DNA of 64,000 nucleotides from Actinoalloteichus hymeniacidonis (GTDB lineage Bacteria; Actinomycetota; Actinomycetes; Mycobacteriales; Pseudonocardiaceae): assembly GCF_014203365.1 (NCBI RefSeq), contig NZ_JACHIS010000001.1:248001-312000 (forward strand), in the 5' to 3' direction. This document shows, in pieces, positions 45,901 through 53,614 of the stretch; within the stretch, counting starts at the first letter, position 1; every line of letters starts with the position of its first letter. A program made the position numbers and the translations under genes. A model generated the notes under the pieces. It was not told the origin of the DNA and did not search any database. It saw only the letters and a program-made list of their open reading frames with translations.

Positions 45901-45912
45901 ATCGTCCGGCAC
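42904..45912 (-). CDS. LytR-CpsA-Psr family ligase with giant proline-rich N-terminus and LytR_C domain
   Basis: A 1002-residue membrane protein. The first ~350 residues are cytoplasmic low complexity, rich in Pro, Arg, Gly and Asp (PPPGRR-like runs). Residues ~485-520 hold the membrane segment (AGRATAVTLAAIVFLVTGFG). The extracellular LCP domain follows (ENFLIVGSDSRAG, then VMIAHIPASRERLVMVSFTR, ALNYVRARK), and a LytR_C domain ends the protein (IKIQVLNASDIGGAAGSVSS). LCP enzymes attach glycopolymers such as arabinogalactan or teichoic acid to peptidoglycan. The start GTG 45912 has AGGAAGGAG upstream, better than the TTG at 45996. It is the counterpart of Rv0822c (684 residues) but ~320 residues longer. 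Confidence 0.88.
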   Translation of the reverse strand: MPDDHRADGSRPHRSNAPHGEDADTDNGTGRRRRYSEPPTGRRRRSTEDPGGMTVSDLLARHGSGGRSGRRAAPDPDEEALPVEEPSPSSDFEPPPSAPPRRSGRAARAPREQHPPVEPTEQHPLGRRAAGPPGPPEERRARRRAPEPEPDDLAPPPETPPRRPPPGRQGPPPQRPPRRPGNRPQPPRQPPGEDPRDFGVVPLADHPDGAPAPGVDPRRRRRGPVGPNPSGDPRRPDAGPGTPPGRPPRATPPPPVDDPMHSGPDGPPPSAGAPTTPPPGGRRPRRPGRPVAPPPGSGTVPPGSQPAPPPPGRSRPQPPAAGEPPPRAAVPDPGPMTEETPLTIHTRNIDETLARFSAVHDEAHAELIEKERRRGKLGKMINRLIDDDEPFDEGDPPTTTIRATPDAAPKRRFARRSTKAVPAADDDAEVDDLAADGVADFHQDSERTEFSALDANLDDADEPAAASVKAKTVVPAPELKLTIRQRAGRATAVTLAAIVFLVTGFGWGARGWVDNQFREISALDDNSDLVNQPEKQYGDENFLIVGSDSRAGAEEGDNVGTTEDHSGALADVVMIAHIPASRERLVMVSFTRDLEVSRPECQRWDPDSGDYLNETAPAAEITKLNAVYGVGGPQCLREVVQQISGLSFSRFVGIDFGGFREMVDAVEGVEICTPVPLIDQELGTVIPDPGQQEIDGATALNYVRARKVEGDPTGDYGRMHRQQLFLSSLLRKVMSAEVMLDPGQLTAFVRAFAGNTFGENITVDGLMTLGQSLQQLQTDRVTFVTLPTVGEANERGGEEMRVDDVNALFQAIIDDQPLPQEAGSEEGETTPEDGEESSGDSGSSADSAGLMAPDGIKIQVLNASDIGGAAGSVSSALAELGFDVVLQGNAPEQVSETTIRYSPQRASEAATLAATLNNAVLVEDPAAGGAVSLLIGPDYDGDVHAPGPGTSSMGLSINPSAVDSGSGSNGTGTEEPEGGNEVPDNLETINAGNAECSFWAGG

Positions 45913-46027
45913 CCGATCTCCTTCCTCGTGGAGGCGCTCGCCGCGGCGCCCCGCCGCGCAGCAAGCATCCGGTCCGATACATGGGGTGACTGTCAAGCTG
46001 CCCGAATGGGTGATTAAGCGCGCAATG

Positions 46028-46056
46028 ATATTACGGCTTGGTCACCATGCCGTCGA
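46028..46056 (-). promoter_or_regulatory. Putative promoter of the LCP gene
   Basis: On the minus strand TCGACG (46056-46051) and TAATAT (46033-46028) are 17 bp apart, close to TTGACN/TANNNT. Transcription would begin near 46021, leaving about 109 bases of leader to GTG 45912. Confidence 0.5.
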
Positions 46057-46149
46057 TACTATTCGTGTTTCCTGCCACGTTTGAGGCGGCCAGGAATCAC
46101 GGACGGTTTACACGGTTCGCGAAGTGTTGTCGAGTGAGCGTTGAACCAC

Positions 46150-47076
46150 TCAGTAGTAGCCCACCACACGGGGCGCGACGACGGTGCGCCTACCCGAGGC
46201 GGGGCCTGCTAGATGTGCCACGCCGTCCTCCTGATAGGCAACGGCGTTACGACCGGATTGTTTCGCCGTGTAGAGCAGACTATCCGCCCGGAGCAGCTGT
46301 TCCTCGTGGCTGGTGGGCAATCGGCCCACCGCCTGCGCGACCCGCTGTTCGTGGGCGAGGCCGATGCTTACCGTCACCCGCAGGCCGACCACCAGCTGAT
46401 GCCAGGCGTAGCGCTCGATGCGGGCACGGGTCGTCTCGCACACCGCGACGGCCGAGGACGCGTCGATATCGGGCAGCACGAGGACGAACTCCTCCCCGCC
46501 GTAACGGGCGCAGAAGGCACCTGCGGGCAGGCCCTCCTGAAGCAGCTCCACGACACGTTGGAGAACCCGATCCCCCAGTAGGTGTCCGTAGGTGTCGTTG
46601 ACCTGCTTGAACCAGTCGAGATCCACCAGCGCGACGGCGAGGCCCGCGCTGTTCTCGTCCATCTCGCCGGGTAGCGCGAGGAGTCGTTGGTCGAGGTAGC
46701 GGCGGTTGTAGGACGAGGTGAGGCTGTCACGCAGGCTCTGTTCCTGGACCTCCGCGTGCTCCTTGCGAAGTCGATCGACCTCGCGGCGCAGCTGCTCCGG
46801 AACGTGGATGGGTTCGGAGCCCTTGGCGGAGGCGAGATCGAGTGCGGACCGCAGGTGGTGATACGCCTGTCGCCATTGCCCACGCGATGCCAGAAGCGCC
46901 GCAATCGACTCGTGGAGTCGCACCAGCCCGGAACTGTCCGTCAGCTCGTCGGGGTGTCGCCGGGTCGACATGCTTTCGGCAGGCTCTCTTGGAGGCACCG
47001 GGACAGCAGGCGATTCCGTTGTTGTCTCGCGTCGCACCGGATCGGACTCACCGATGTCGGGTTGTAGTACGGTCAC
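46150..47076 (-). CDS. GGDEF-domain diguanylate cyclase with TPR-like N-terminus
   Basis: A 308-residue soluble protein. About residues 50-110 form a helical TPR-like segment (LVRLHESIAALLASRGQWRQ and AYHHLRSALDLAS) and a coiled linker (EVDRLRKEHAEVQEQSLRDS). The C-terminal GGDEF domain has LTSSYNRRYLDQRLLAL, ALVDLDWFKQVNDTYGH and the active-site variant ARYGGEEFVLVLPD, which is functional in many cyclases. There is no clear R-x-x-D inhibitory site (RIERYAWHQ follows). I take GTG 47076 as start, with GGGAGGTGA upstream; the frame opens further upstream to 47226. The third c-di-GMP-related gene in the window. Confidence 0.85.
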   Translation of the reverse strand: MTVLQPDIGESDPVRRETTTESPAVPVPPREPAESMSTRRHPDELTDSSGLVRLHESIAALLASRGQWRQAYHHLRSALDLASAKGSEPIHVPEQLRREVDRLRKEHAEVQEQSLRDSLTSSYNRRYLDQRLLALPGEMDENSAGLAVALVDLDWFKQVNDTYGHLLGDRVLQRVVELLQEGLPAGAFCARYGGEEFVLVLPDIDASSAVAVCETTRARIERYAWHQLVVGLRVTVSIGLAHEQRVAQAVGRLPTSHEEQLLRADSLLYTAKQSGRNAVAYQEDGVAHLAGPASGRRTVVAPRVVGYY

Positions 47077-47492
47077 CGCACTCACCTCCCTACCTGTCTT
47101 AGTAGTCGTCGTCTTCACCGTCGGGCTTGAGGCAGACAACCCTGAGTTGTCCGGTTTCGCTCGTCTGGCTGACCGAGTGGTAGTCCATTCAACCCATTCG
47201 GGATAGTCCATTCGTTGCAGCACCATTTACCCGAGGTGGACCGGCTAGCCAAGCCGTTTGCGCCCAGGTGACCCGGTCGGAGCAGCGTTGACCGGCGCAG
47301 TGCCCCCGGTCGAGTGAGGACCGTGATCTGCGTCACTGCTGTGTCGAAACGGTGCCCGCGCCTCCGCCGAGACCGGCCGATCCGCTCGGGAGACGAGTGC
47401 CGAGGGCTGGGTGGGCAACCGAGCCGACGGGGCGTGCCGACGCCCAGCCGTTCTAGCGACAGTGACGGCCGGTCACCGATCAGTCTGGTCGA
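47077..47492. other. 416-bp intergenic region upstream of the GGDEF gene
   Basis: No credible gene. It contains the promoter region of the minus-strand GGDEF gene and a pair of 10-bp direct repeats (separate entry). The part next to dus (47220-47490) shows nothing I can name. Confidence 0.45.
47181..47213 (-). repeat. 10-bp direct repeats, possible regulator site
   Basis: TAGTCCATTC occurs at 47181-47190 and again at 47204-47213, 23 bp apart (about two helical turns), roughly 105-137 bp upstream of the GGDEF start. A partial CCCATTC lies between them. This arrangement suits a regulator that binds tandem sites on one face of DNA. Confidence 0.35.
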
Positions 47493-48647
47493 TCAGCCGC
47501 CGGAGTGATCCATCTCGGCGGCATGCGGCACGGTGGAATCCTCCGGATCGTCCAACCAGCCTTCGGGCAGCGCGACCCGGCCCGCCGACCCCTGTCGCCC
47601 GCGCGGGCCCTCGGCATCCTGCGGGAACGGGGCGGTCGGGTCGAGCTGGGCGATCAGATCCTCGAGCTCGCCGATTCCCGACACCATCGCGAAGCTTCGC
47701 CGCAGCTCCGAGCCGATCGGGAAGCCACGCAGGTACCAGGCCATATGTTTCCGCAGGTCACGGAGGCCCTTCTCCGGTCCGAGATGCTCGGCCAGCAGGC
47801 TGGCGTGCCGATGCAGGACAGCGGAGACCTCGCCCAGCGTGGGGCCTGCAGGCACCGGTCGGCCCGCGAACGCCTCCTGGAGGTCCCGGAACAGCCAGGG
47901 ACGTCCGAGGCAGCCGCGACCGACGACGACGCCATCGCAACCCGTCTCCTCGACCATCCGAAGGGCGTCCGTCGCGCTGAAGATGTCGCCGTTACCCAGG
48001 ACCGGGATGGTGCGCACCGCCGACTTCAGGGCCGCGATCGCCGTCCAGTCCGCCTGCCCCGAATAGCGCTGAGCGGCCGTTCTGGCATGCAGCGCCACTG
48101 CGGCCGCCCCCTCCTCCTCCGCGATGCGACCAGCGTCGAGGAAGGTGGTGTGATCGTCGTCGATGCCGATGCGGAACTTGACCGTCACGGGAATCCCGGC
48201 AGGCGCGGCCTCGGCGACCGCCGCCCGCACGATCTCGGCGAACAATCGCCGTTTGTACGGTAGGGCCGCCCCGCCGCCCTTGCGGGTGACCTTCGGTACC
48301 GGGCAGCCGAAGTTCATGTCCACGTGATCGGCGAGGTTCTCCTCGACGATCATCCGAACGGCCTTGCCCATGGTCTCCGGGTCGACCCCGTAGAGCTGGA
48401 GCGACCTCGGATGCTCGTCGGCATCGAAGCTGATCATGTGCATGGTCTGCGGATGCCGCTCGACCAGGGCCCGCGTGGTGATCATCTCGCAGACGTAGTA
48501 GCCGGCGCCGTAGGTGCGACACAGTCTGCGGAACGCCACATTGGTGATGCCCGCCATGGGGGCGAGCACCACCGGTGTGTCGGCGGAGTAGGACCCGATC
48601 CGCAGAGTGTTCTCGCGGGTCGCGGGTCGTGAGTCGAGTGCGGTCAT
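47493..48647 (-). CDS. dus: tRNA-dihydrouridine synthase
   Basis: A 384-residue flavoenzyme that reduces uridines in tRNA to dihydrouridine. FMN barrel motifs are VVLAPMAGITNVAFRRLCR, VDMNFGCPVPKVTRKGGGA (catalytic Cys in NFGCP), VTVKFRIGIDDDH, HARTAAQRYSGQADW and VLGNGDIFSATDAL. The N-terminal LRIGSYSADTPVVLAPM opening and the ~310-residue core are typical of the DusB-like actinobacterial class; the C-terminal 60 residues are a family tail. The homologue is Rv0823c, so the conserved block ends here. Confidence 0.94.
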   Translation of the reverse strand: MTALDSRPATRENTLRIGSYSADTPVVLAPMAGITNVAFRRLCRTYGAGYYVCEMITTRALVERHPQTMHMISFDADEHPRSLQLYGVDPETMGKAVRMIVEENLADHVDMNFGCPVPKVTRKGGGAALPYKRRLFAEIVRAAVAEAAPAGIPVTVKFRIGIDDDHTTFLDAGRIAEEEGAAAVALHARTAAQRYSGQADWTAIAALKSAVRTIPVLGNGDIFSATDALRMVEETGCDGVVVGRGCLGRPWLFRDLQEAFAGRPVPAGPTLGEVSAVLHRHASLLAEHLGPEKGLRDLRKHMAWYLRGFPIGSELRRSFAMVSGIGELEDLIAQLDPTAPFPQDAEGPRGRQGSAGRVALPEGWLDDPEDSTVPHAAEMDHSGG

Positions 48648-48710
48648 CGATACCCATTGTTCCTGATGCGCGGAGCTGATCTATCTCCCGGCGGCCGCGC
48701 GGGAGCCGAT

Positions 48711-49310
48711 CTAGACGCGGACGGTGACACAGGCCAGCCGCGCACCGGCCGTCCCCGCCTCACCATGCCCCGTCGCCGTGTGATGTTCGTGGATGACCAC
48801 CGAACGCCTGCCGAGGCCCTCCGGGCGCCACTGCACCGTGGTGGTGGTGATCGCCTCGCCGTCGTCGTTGGTGACGAAGTCCAGCCACACCTCGTTCTCC
48901 GGGTTGGCGTAGGCCGGGTCGACCGAGGGTTGCACCGGGTCGACGACGTGTTGGTAGTGCGGACCCGCATCGGTGGGATCGGCTCCGCAGGGTTCCACGT
49001 GCAGGTGAGCGCCATAGGCACGGTTGGGCACCAGCCCGGAGACGCCGAGGATGATTCGGGTCCCCTCGCGGCCGTAGCGCCATGAGGTGACGGCGACCTC
49101 GCCGCCTACCGGCACCGTGGCGGATTCGTAGGTCACCGCAGTGGACTCGGTGAGGGTCTCGGCGAACTCTGCGGTGTTGACCCGGAGAAAGGGCCAGGAG
49201 GCGGGTTCCGTGGCGGTTGCGGCGGACCCGATGCCCGTGCTCCCCAACGCCACCAGGACGGCCAACGCGACTGTCGTGATTCTCGTGTTCTTCACCACGT
49301 GTCCCACCAT
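48711..49310 (-). CDS. Secreted SodC-like superoxide dismutase, Cu-site type
   Basis: A 199-residue secreted protein. The signal region is KNTRITTVALAVLVALGS with cleavage near SAATA. The Cu/Zn-SOD beta-barrel motif GAHLHVEPCG carries two copper-site histidines; GPHYQH and the C-terminal VVIHEHHTATGHGEAGTAGA block hold others, ending ARLACVTV with the disulfide Cys. The two zinc-loop histidines and Asp of ordinary SodC are not recognisable between GPHYQH and WLDFV, so it may be copper-only, as M. tuberculosis SodC lacks zinc. I prefer ATG 49310; the frame continues upstream without signal features. Defence against extracellular superoxide is the presumed role. Confidence 0.8.
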   Translation of the reverse strand: MVGHVVKNTRITTVALAVLVALGSTGIGSAATATEPASWPFLRVNTAEFAETLTESTAVTYESATVPVGGEVAVTSWRYGREGTRIILGVSGLVPNRAYGAHLHVEPCGADPTDAGPHYQHVVDPVQPSVDPAYANPENEVWLDFVTNDDGEAITTTTVQWRPEGLGRRSVVIHEHHTATGHGEAGTAGARLACVTVRV

Positions 49311-49470
49311 CACCCAACGCACCCTGCGTCGCCATTGCGTCACCCGTCCGCTCATGACCTGCGACGGGGCGTTCGGGCGGGCCCGAGAACCGTCATCCAG
49401 TGCTGATGACCTCGGCTCTTGGCCGCTGCGAACCAGGATCGGCACGGTCCGACAGGATTAGCTTGTTGGA

Positions 49471-50403
49471 GTGAATGGAAGCGGCATGAACGGCGCGGCG
49501 GGAACCACCGCCGACCGGACGTGGTTGGTCGCCTGCGCGGCGGCGTTATGGGGCACCGACGGACTATTGCGGCAGCCGCTGGCGGAGGCGTTGCCCGCCG
49601 GTTCGGTGGTGTTCTGGGAACACCTGATCATCGTCCTGGTGATGCTGCCCTTCCTCCCCAGTGCGCTCCGAGCCCTCGCCGCATGTGGTTGGCGGGAGCG
49701 GTTGGCGGTGTTGGTCATCGGCGTGGGCTCCTCCGCGGTGGCGACGGCCCTGTTCACCGCCTCGTTCGCCGTCGGCGACGCGGTCACGCCGCTGGTGCTG
49801 CAGAAACTTCAGCCGCTGTTCGCGATCCTGGCCGCCTATTGGCTGCTCGGCGAACGAGTCCGGCGGACGTACTGGCTCTTCGCGGTGCCCGCCCTGATCG
49901 GCGCCTGGCTGCTGAGCTTCGCGAACCCGCTCGACGTGCAGGTGACCGCGGTCCAGTCGGCTCTGCTCGCATTGGGGGCCGCCGTGCTGTGGGCGGCGGG
50001 CACCGTGCTGGGCAGGCTGGTCAGCAGTTCGATCCCGGCGCGGGATCTGACCGTGCTGCGCTTCGGTATCGGCCTGCCCGCCGCCACCGTGGTGCTGTTG
50101 GTGCAGGGCGATCCGATCGCGGTGGGCTGGGACAACGCCCTCGGGCTCGGGCTGTTGGCCATCGTGCCCGGACTGCTCGCGCTGAGCATCTACTACGTCG
50201 GGCTTCGCTCGACCCCGGCCTCCCGCGCCACGTTGGCGGAGCTGGCCTTCCCCGCCACGGCGGCCCTGATCGGGGTCGGTCTGCTCGGCGTCGACCTGTC
50301 GGCGACCCAGTGGATCGGATTCCTGGTGGTGGTCGCCGCGATCACGGGGCTCGGCTGGCACGAGAAGGTGCGCCCCAAGCCGGTGGTGTCGACCGCGTCG
50401 TGA
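49471..50403 (+). CDS. EamA-family (DMT) transporter
   Basis: A 310-residue membrane protein with ten transmembrane segments in two EamA repeats (WLVACAAALWGTDGLLRQPL, AVGDAVTPLVLQKLQPLFAI, ALGAAVLWAAGTVLGRLVSS, ATLAELAFPATAALIGVGLL). DMT exporters of this type move amino acids, sugars or drugs; the substrate is unknown. The start GTG 49471 is used; ATG 49486 is a close alternative. A convergent hairpin follows. Confidence 0.87.
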   Translation: MNGSGMNGAAGTTADRTWLVACAAALWGTDGLLRQPLAEALPAGSVVFWEHLIIVLVMLPFLPSALRALAACGWRERLAVLVIGVGSSAVATALFTASFAVGDAVTPLVLQKLQPLFAILAAYWLLGERVRRTYWLFAVPALIGAWLLSFANPLDVQVTAVQSALLALGAAVLWAAGTVLGRLVSSSIPARDLTVLRFGIGLPAATVVLLVQGDPIAVGWDNALGLGLLAIVPGLLALSIYYVGLRSTPASRATLAELAFPATAALIGVGLLGVDLSATQWIGFLVVVAAITGLGWHEKVRPKPVVSTAS

Positions 50404-50409
50404 GCCCCC

Positions 50410-50455
50410 CGCCCCGGCCCGGCCACCGCAGCTGTCGGTGCCACCGGCCGGGGCG
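50410..50455. terminator. Convergent terminator
   Basis: CGCCCCGGCC at 50410-50419 pairs with GGCCGGGGCG at 50446-50455, with an inner CACCG/CGGTG stem at 50424-50440. It lies in the 79-bp gap between the EamA stop and the opposing dehydrogenase stop. Confidence 0.65.
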
Positions 50456-50482
50456 TGTTCGGGTAAGGCCCGGCTCGCCGAC

Positions 50483-51460
50483 TCAGCGCGCCACAGGCCA
50501 GACCTCGGGGTTGACCAGATGGGTCGGTCGTCGCCCGGCCAGCGCGTCGAGGACCGCCTGCGCGGCGTCCATCGCCACCTGCCGCATCGCCGTCGCCGTC
50601 TGACCGCCGATATGCGGGGTCAGCACCGCGCGCTCCACGGTCGCCAGCGGATGGTCCGCAGCGATCGGCTCGTTGTCGAACACATCGAGCCCGGCGCCGC
50701 CCGTGCCCGCCGCCAGCCGCGCCGCCAGCGCAGCCTCGTCCACGATGCCGCCCCGAGAGGTGTTCACCAGCAGGAAGCCCTCGGACAGCAGATCGATCTC
50801 GACCGCTCCGAGTAATCCGGTGGTCTGCGGGGTCTTCGGCAGATGCAGGCTGACCGCGTCGGATTCGCCGAGCAACGTGGTCAGATCCAGCGGCTGCGCT
50901 CCTGCCGCCCGGATGCTCGCATCGTCGAGAAACGGGTCGTGGGCCACGACCCTCATTCGGAAGCCCTCGGCCGCGATCCTGGCCACCTCGCGGCCGATCC
51001 GGCCGAAACCGATGACCCCGAGCTTCTTCCCGGTGAGCTGGGTGCCGACCAGATCGGTCCGCCGGGCGTACTCGCCGCGTCGAATAGCTCGATCGGCCTC
51101 GGCGACCCGACGGGCGGTCGCCAGGAGCAGCGCGATGGCGTGTTCGGCCACGGCGACGGTGTTGGCATCCGCGGTCACACTGACGGGGATCCCCCTGGTG
51201 GTGGCGGCGTCGACGTCGACACTGTCCGCGCCCGCGCCATGCCGAGCGATGATCCGCAGCCCGGGGGCCGACTCGATCTGCGCCGCACGGAACTCGGCCG
51301 TGCGCACCAGCACGGCCGACACCTCGTCCGCGACCTCGTCGAAGGCCACCGACGCCGGTCCGCTGCCCAACACGACCCTGGTGTGTTCCGCGAGCAGTGC
51401 CAAGGCGTCGGGGTGCACCGGCCTCGGGACGTACACCAACGGTAGATCGGTCCCGGTCAC
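50483..51460 (-). CDS. D-2-hydroxyacid dehydrogenase
   Basis: A 325-residue NAD(P)-dependent D-isomer-specific 2-hydroxyacid dehydrogenase. The nucleotide fold shows KLGVIGFGRIGREVARIAAEG; active-site residues are Arg in LVNTSRGGIVDEAAL, Glu in LDVFDNEPI, and His in VLTPHIGGQT. The substrate-loop region IIARHGAGADSVDVDA is standard. The start GTG 51460 overlaps the RraA stop by four bases, so both are coupled and lie downstream of the IclR gene. Likely substrates are oxoacids made by the adjacent aldolase/decarboxylase. Confidence 0.88.
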   Translation of the reverse strand: MTGTDLPLVYVPRPVHPDALALLAEHTRVVLGSGPASVAFDEVADEVSAVLVRTAEFRAAQIESAPGLRIIARHGAGADSVDVDAATTRGIPVSVTADANTVAVAEHAIALLLATARRVAEADRAIRRGEYARRTDLVGTQLTGKKLGVIGFGRIGREVARIAAEGFRMRVVAHDPFLDDASIRAAGAQPLDLTTLLGESDAVSLHLPKTPQTTGLLGAVEIDLLSEGFLLVNTSRGGIVDEAALAARLAAGTGGAGLDVFDNEPIAADHPLATVERAVLTPHIGGQTATAMRQVAMDAAQAVLDALAGRRPTHLVNPEVWPVAR

Positions 51461-52107
51461 GGTCGGGTCCTCGGCTTTCCCGCCTGGTTGGCGGCGCGCT
51501 TGCCCTCCTCGTTCACCAGGATCGCCCTGGCCCGTTCCAGGACGGCCTCGGCTTCGGCCAGCGGCACCACTGCGACACCATCGGCGTCACCGAGAACGAT
51601 GTCGCCGGGCGCGACGGCGACGCCACCGACGGCGATCGTCCCGCCCAATACGCCGGGGCCGTCCTTGAAGGGGCCTGCCGGGGTGATCGAGCGAGCGAAC
51701 ACCGGGACGCCCAGCTCCTGAAGGTCGGCGGCGTCTCGTGCCGCGCCGTCCAGTACGAATCCCGCGATCCCCCGGGCCTTGGCCTTCTCCCCGATCAGCT
51801 CGCCGATCAACGCCCTGGTGTCGTCGGAGAAGCCGTTGACCACGATGACATCGCCGGGAAAGGCGAGGTCGAGGGCCCGGTGGATGTAAAGGTTGTCGCC
51901 GCCCCTGGTCCACACCGTGAAGGCCCGGCCCGCGAGCTTGGCACCCGGCCAGATGCTCTGGATCCGGGAGTGCAGGATCCCGAAGCGCCCCATCGCATCC
52001 CCGACCGTCGCGGTGGCGATCTCGGCCAGCGCGGCCAGGGTCGCGGGGTTGGGAACGGGGGATTCGTCGAGGTCGGGGGCGTCCTGGCCCGTGGGCAGAA
52101 GCGTCAT
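51457..52107 (-). CDS. RraA-family aldolase/decarboxylase
   Basis: A 216-residue RraA-like protein (family also called HMG/CHA aldolase). Family blocks are VGDAMGRFGILHSRI, AGRAFTVWTRGGDNLYIHRAL and the Gly-rich active-site region GIAGFVLDGAARDAADLQEL with the Arg-Asp of GAARD and PVFARSITPAGPFKDG. Members act as 4-hydroxy-4-methyl-2-oxoglutarate or 4-carboxy-4-hydroxy-2-oxoadipate aldolases and often also as oxaloacetate decarboxylases. The start at ATG 52107 has AAAGG upstream; a longer frame begins at 52149. It is coupled to the dehydrogenase and 88 bp downstream of IclR. Confidence 0.85.
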   Translation of the reverse strand: MTLLPTGQDAPDLDESPVPNPATLAALAEIATATVGDAMGRFGILHSRIQSIWPGAKLAGRAFTVWTRGGDNLYIHRALDLAFPGDVIVVNGFSDDTRALIGELIGEKAKARGIAGFVLDGAARDAADLQELGVPVFARSITPAGPFKDGPGVLGGTIAVGGVAVAPGDIVLGDADGVAVVPLAEAEAVLERARAILVNEEGKRAANQAGKPRTRP

Positions 52108-52195
52108 CTCGGCTGCCTTTCGATTCGGCGTTGCTCGCCCGCGCAGCACCGCCAGAACCGAGGTGGCTCGATCGGCGCTGGTACGGCCTGGTCGA

Positions 52196-53026
52196 TCAGG
52201 AGTTCTCCGGCGGCGGGAAGGTGGCGGCCAGCCGCAGGCTGGAGACCCAGTTCGCGGCTGCGGTGACGGCGGTGACCAGCTTGGGAATCCGGTCTGGAGT
52301 GAACCGGGCCGTCGGCCCTCCCAGAGCGAGGGCAGCGATCAGATCGCCGGTGCCGCCCCGGATGGGCGCCGCGATGCCCGATACGCCGTTCTCCCGTTCG
52401 CCGTGGGTCACGACGTGGCCTGCGGCCCTGATCTTCTCGACCTCGGCCAGCAGCTGCGGGGTGTAGCCGGGGCCGTAGGGGGAGCTGGCGGCGATCTCGG
52501 CGACGTCCTCGTCGGAGGCGGCGGTCAACAGCAATTTGCTGGACGCGCCTGCCCACATCGGCAGTTTGTCGCCGACCCGCACCACCTGGCGAAGCGATTG
52601 GCGGCCCTCCTGTTGGGCCACGCAGACGCGGAACGGGCCCTGGCGCACATAGAAGCTGGTGGTCTCGCCGCACTCGTCGGCCAGTCCGCGCATCGCGTCC
52701 AGCACGGGGGCGGGCAACTCCCAGGCAGCCCTGGCGAGCTTCGCCCAACGCAGCAGGCCCGCGCCGACCGTGACCTGGCCATCCGGCCGCATCCACAGCA
52801 TCCCGGTCTGTTCGAGCGTGTCGACCATCCTGACGAGCGTGGTCTTCGGTAGACCGGTGGCCCTGGCGAGGTCGCTGACCGTCCAGCTCAACGTGTCCTC
52901 GTCGAATTTCGCGAGGATCTCCACGGCCCGCACCACACTGCGGATGCGGCCGTCGGACTGCCCGTCATCAACGGTGGCCCGGGCGTTCGCCGCCTCGGAG
53001 TTCTGCCGTTCGCTGTCTCCGCTCAT
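52196..53026 (-). CDS. IclR-family transcriptional regulator
   Basis: A 276-residue IclR-type regulator. The N-terminal winged helix is SDLARATGLPKTTLVRMVDT and the effector domain has ADECGETTSFYVRQGP, VGDKLPMWAGASSKLLLTAA and GVSGIAAPIRGGTGDLIAAL. I take ATG 53026, which has GAGGAG eight bases upstream; GTG 53050 is in frame. It leads the minus-strand IclR-RraA-dehydrogenase operon and is divergent from tctCBA, so it probably controls both. A 17-bp dyad in the intergenic region may be its site. Confidence 0.9.
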   Translation of the reverse strand: MSGDSERQNSEAANARATVDDGQSDGRIRSVVRAVEILAKFDEDTLSWTVSDLARATGLPKTTLVRMVDTLEQTGMLWMRPDGQVTVGAGLLRWAKLARAAWELPAPVLDAMRGLADECGETTSFYVRQGPFRVCVAQQEGRQSLRQVVRVGDKLPMWAGASSKLLLTAASDEDVAEIAASSPYGPGYTPQLLAEVEKIRAAGHVVTHGERENGVSGIAAPIRGGTGDLIAALALGGPTARFTPDRIPKLVTAVTAAANWVSSLRLAATFPPPENS

Positions 53027-53614
53027 TCCGACGTCTCCTCGGGTGCTCACCTGCTCGGCCTCCCGGCATCAAACCGGATCAAGTCCTATCATGAACTGCT
53101 CTGCGGAACAAGTAAACCGCCAGGCGGGTCATTCTTGATGTTGGGGTGGCCATTCGTGTGGCGAGGATCGCACCGAAGGATGCTCGCTGTCGAGGGCTCG
53201 CCGGCGGTCACCGAGGCGCTTTCTGCCGTGTTACCCCTGGAAAAGGTCGACTTCATGCCGGAGAGCGAGCCGGGGCGCGGGCCGCTGGTCCGCTCCGCTG
53301 GTCAAGGCGTGCGCTCGATCAAATTCGGTCTTGATGTACCGCTATGCGGTCGAACCTCGCGGCGTTACCAGGCCGCAACGAGCCGTCCTCCATGATCCTT
53401 TCGGCGGAAAACCCCAGTTCAAGGCGCCTTTGTTCGGATCGTTTCCGAAAAGCAGCGTCGAGGGTGTAGCCCAGGTCTCATATTGGCCCTTATGGTGGCA
53501 CGACCGAGCCGCCTGGCGGATCGCTTTCAGGGAAGCGGCCACCCGCCACCCGCGCCTCGGTAGGGCCGAAACCCAACGATGCCTTGGCCCTTTCGCAGCA
53601 GGAAGGAGTACGAC
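53027..53614. other. 588-bp divergent control region of the catabolic island
   Basis: Separates the IclR operon (minus) from tctC (plus). The right half contains a 17-bp inverted repeat (separate entry), and TGCTCTGCGGAACA at 53097-53110 is an imperfect dyad ~70 bp upstream of iclR. A short plus-strand frame at 53135-53395 has no family features and is not called. The region is less GC-rich than flanking genes. Confidence 0.5.
53433..53449. promoter_or_regulatory. 17-bp dyad, candidate IclR operator
   Basis: TTCGGA at 53433-53438 and TCCGAA at 53444-53449 are exact inverted repeats with a five-base spacer, 166 bp before tctC. IclR-family operators are usually 12-17-bp dyads in such divergent regions. 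Binding is not shown. Confidence 0.35.
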
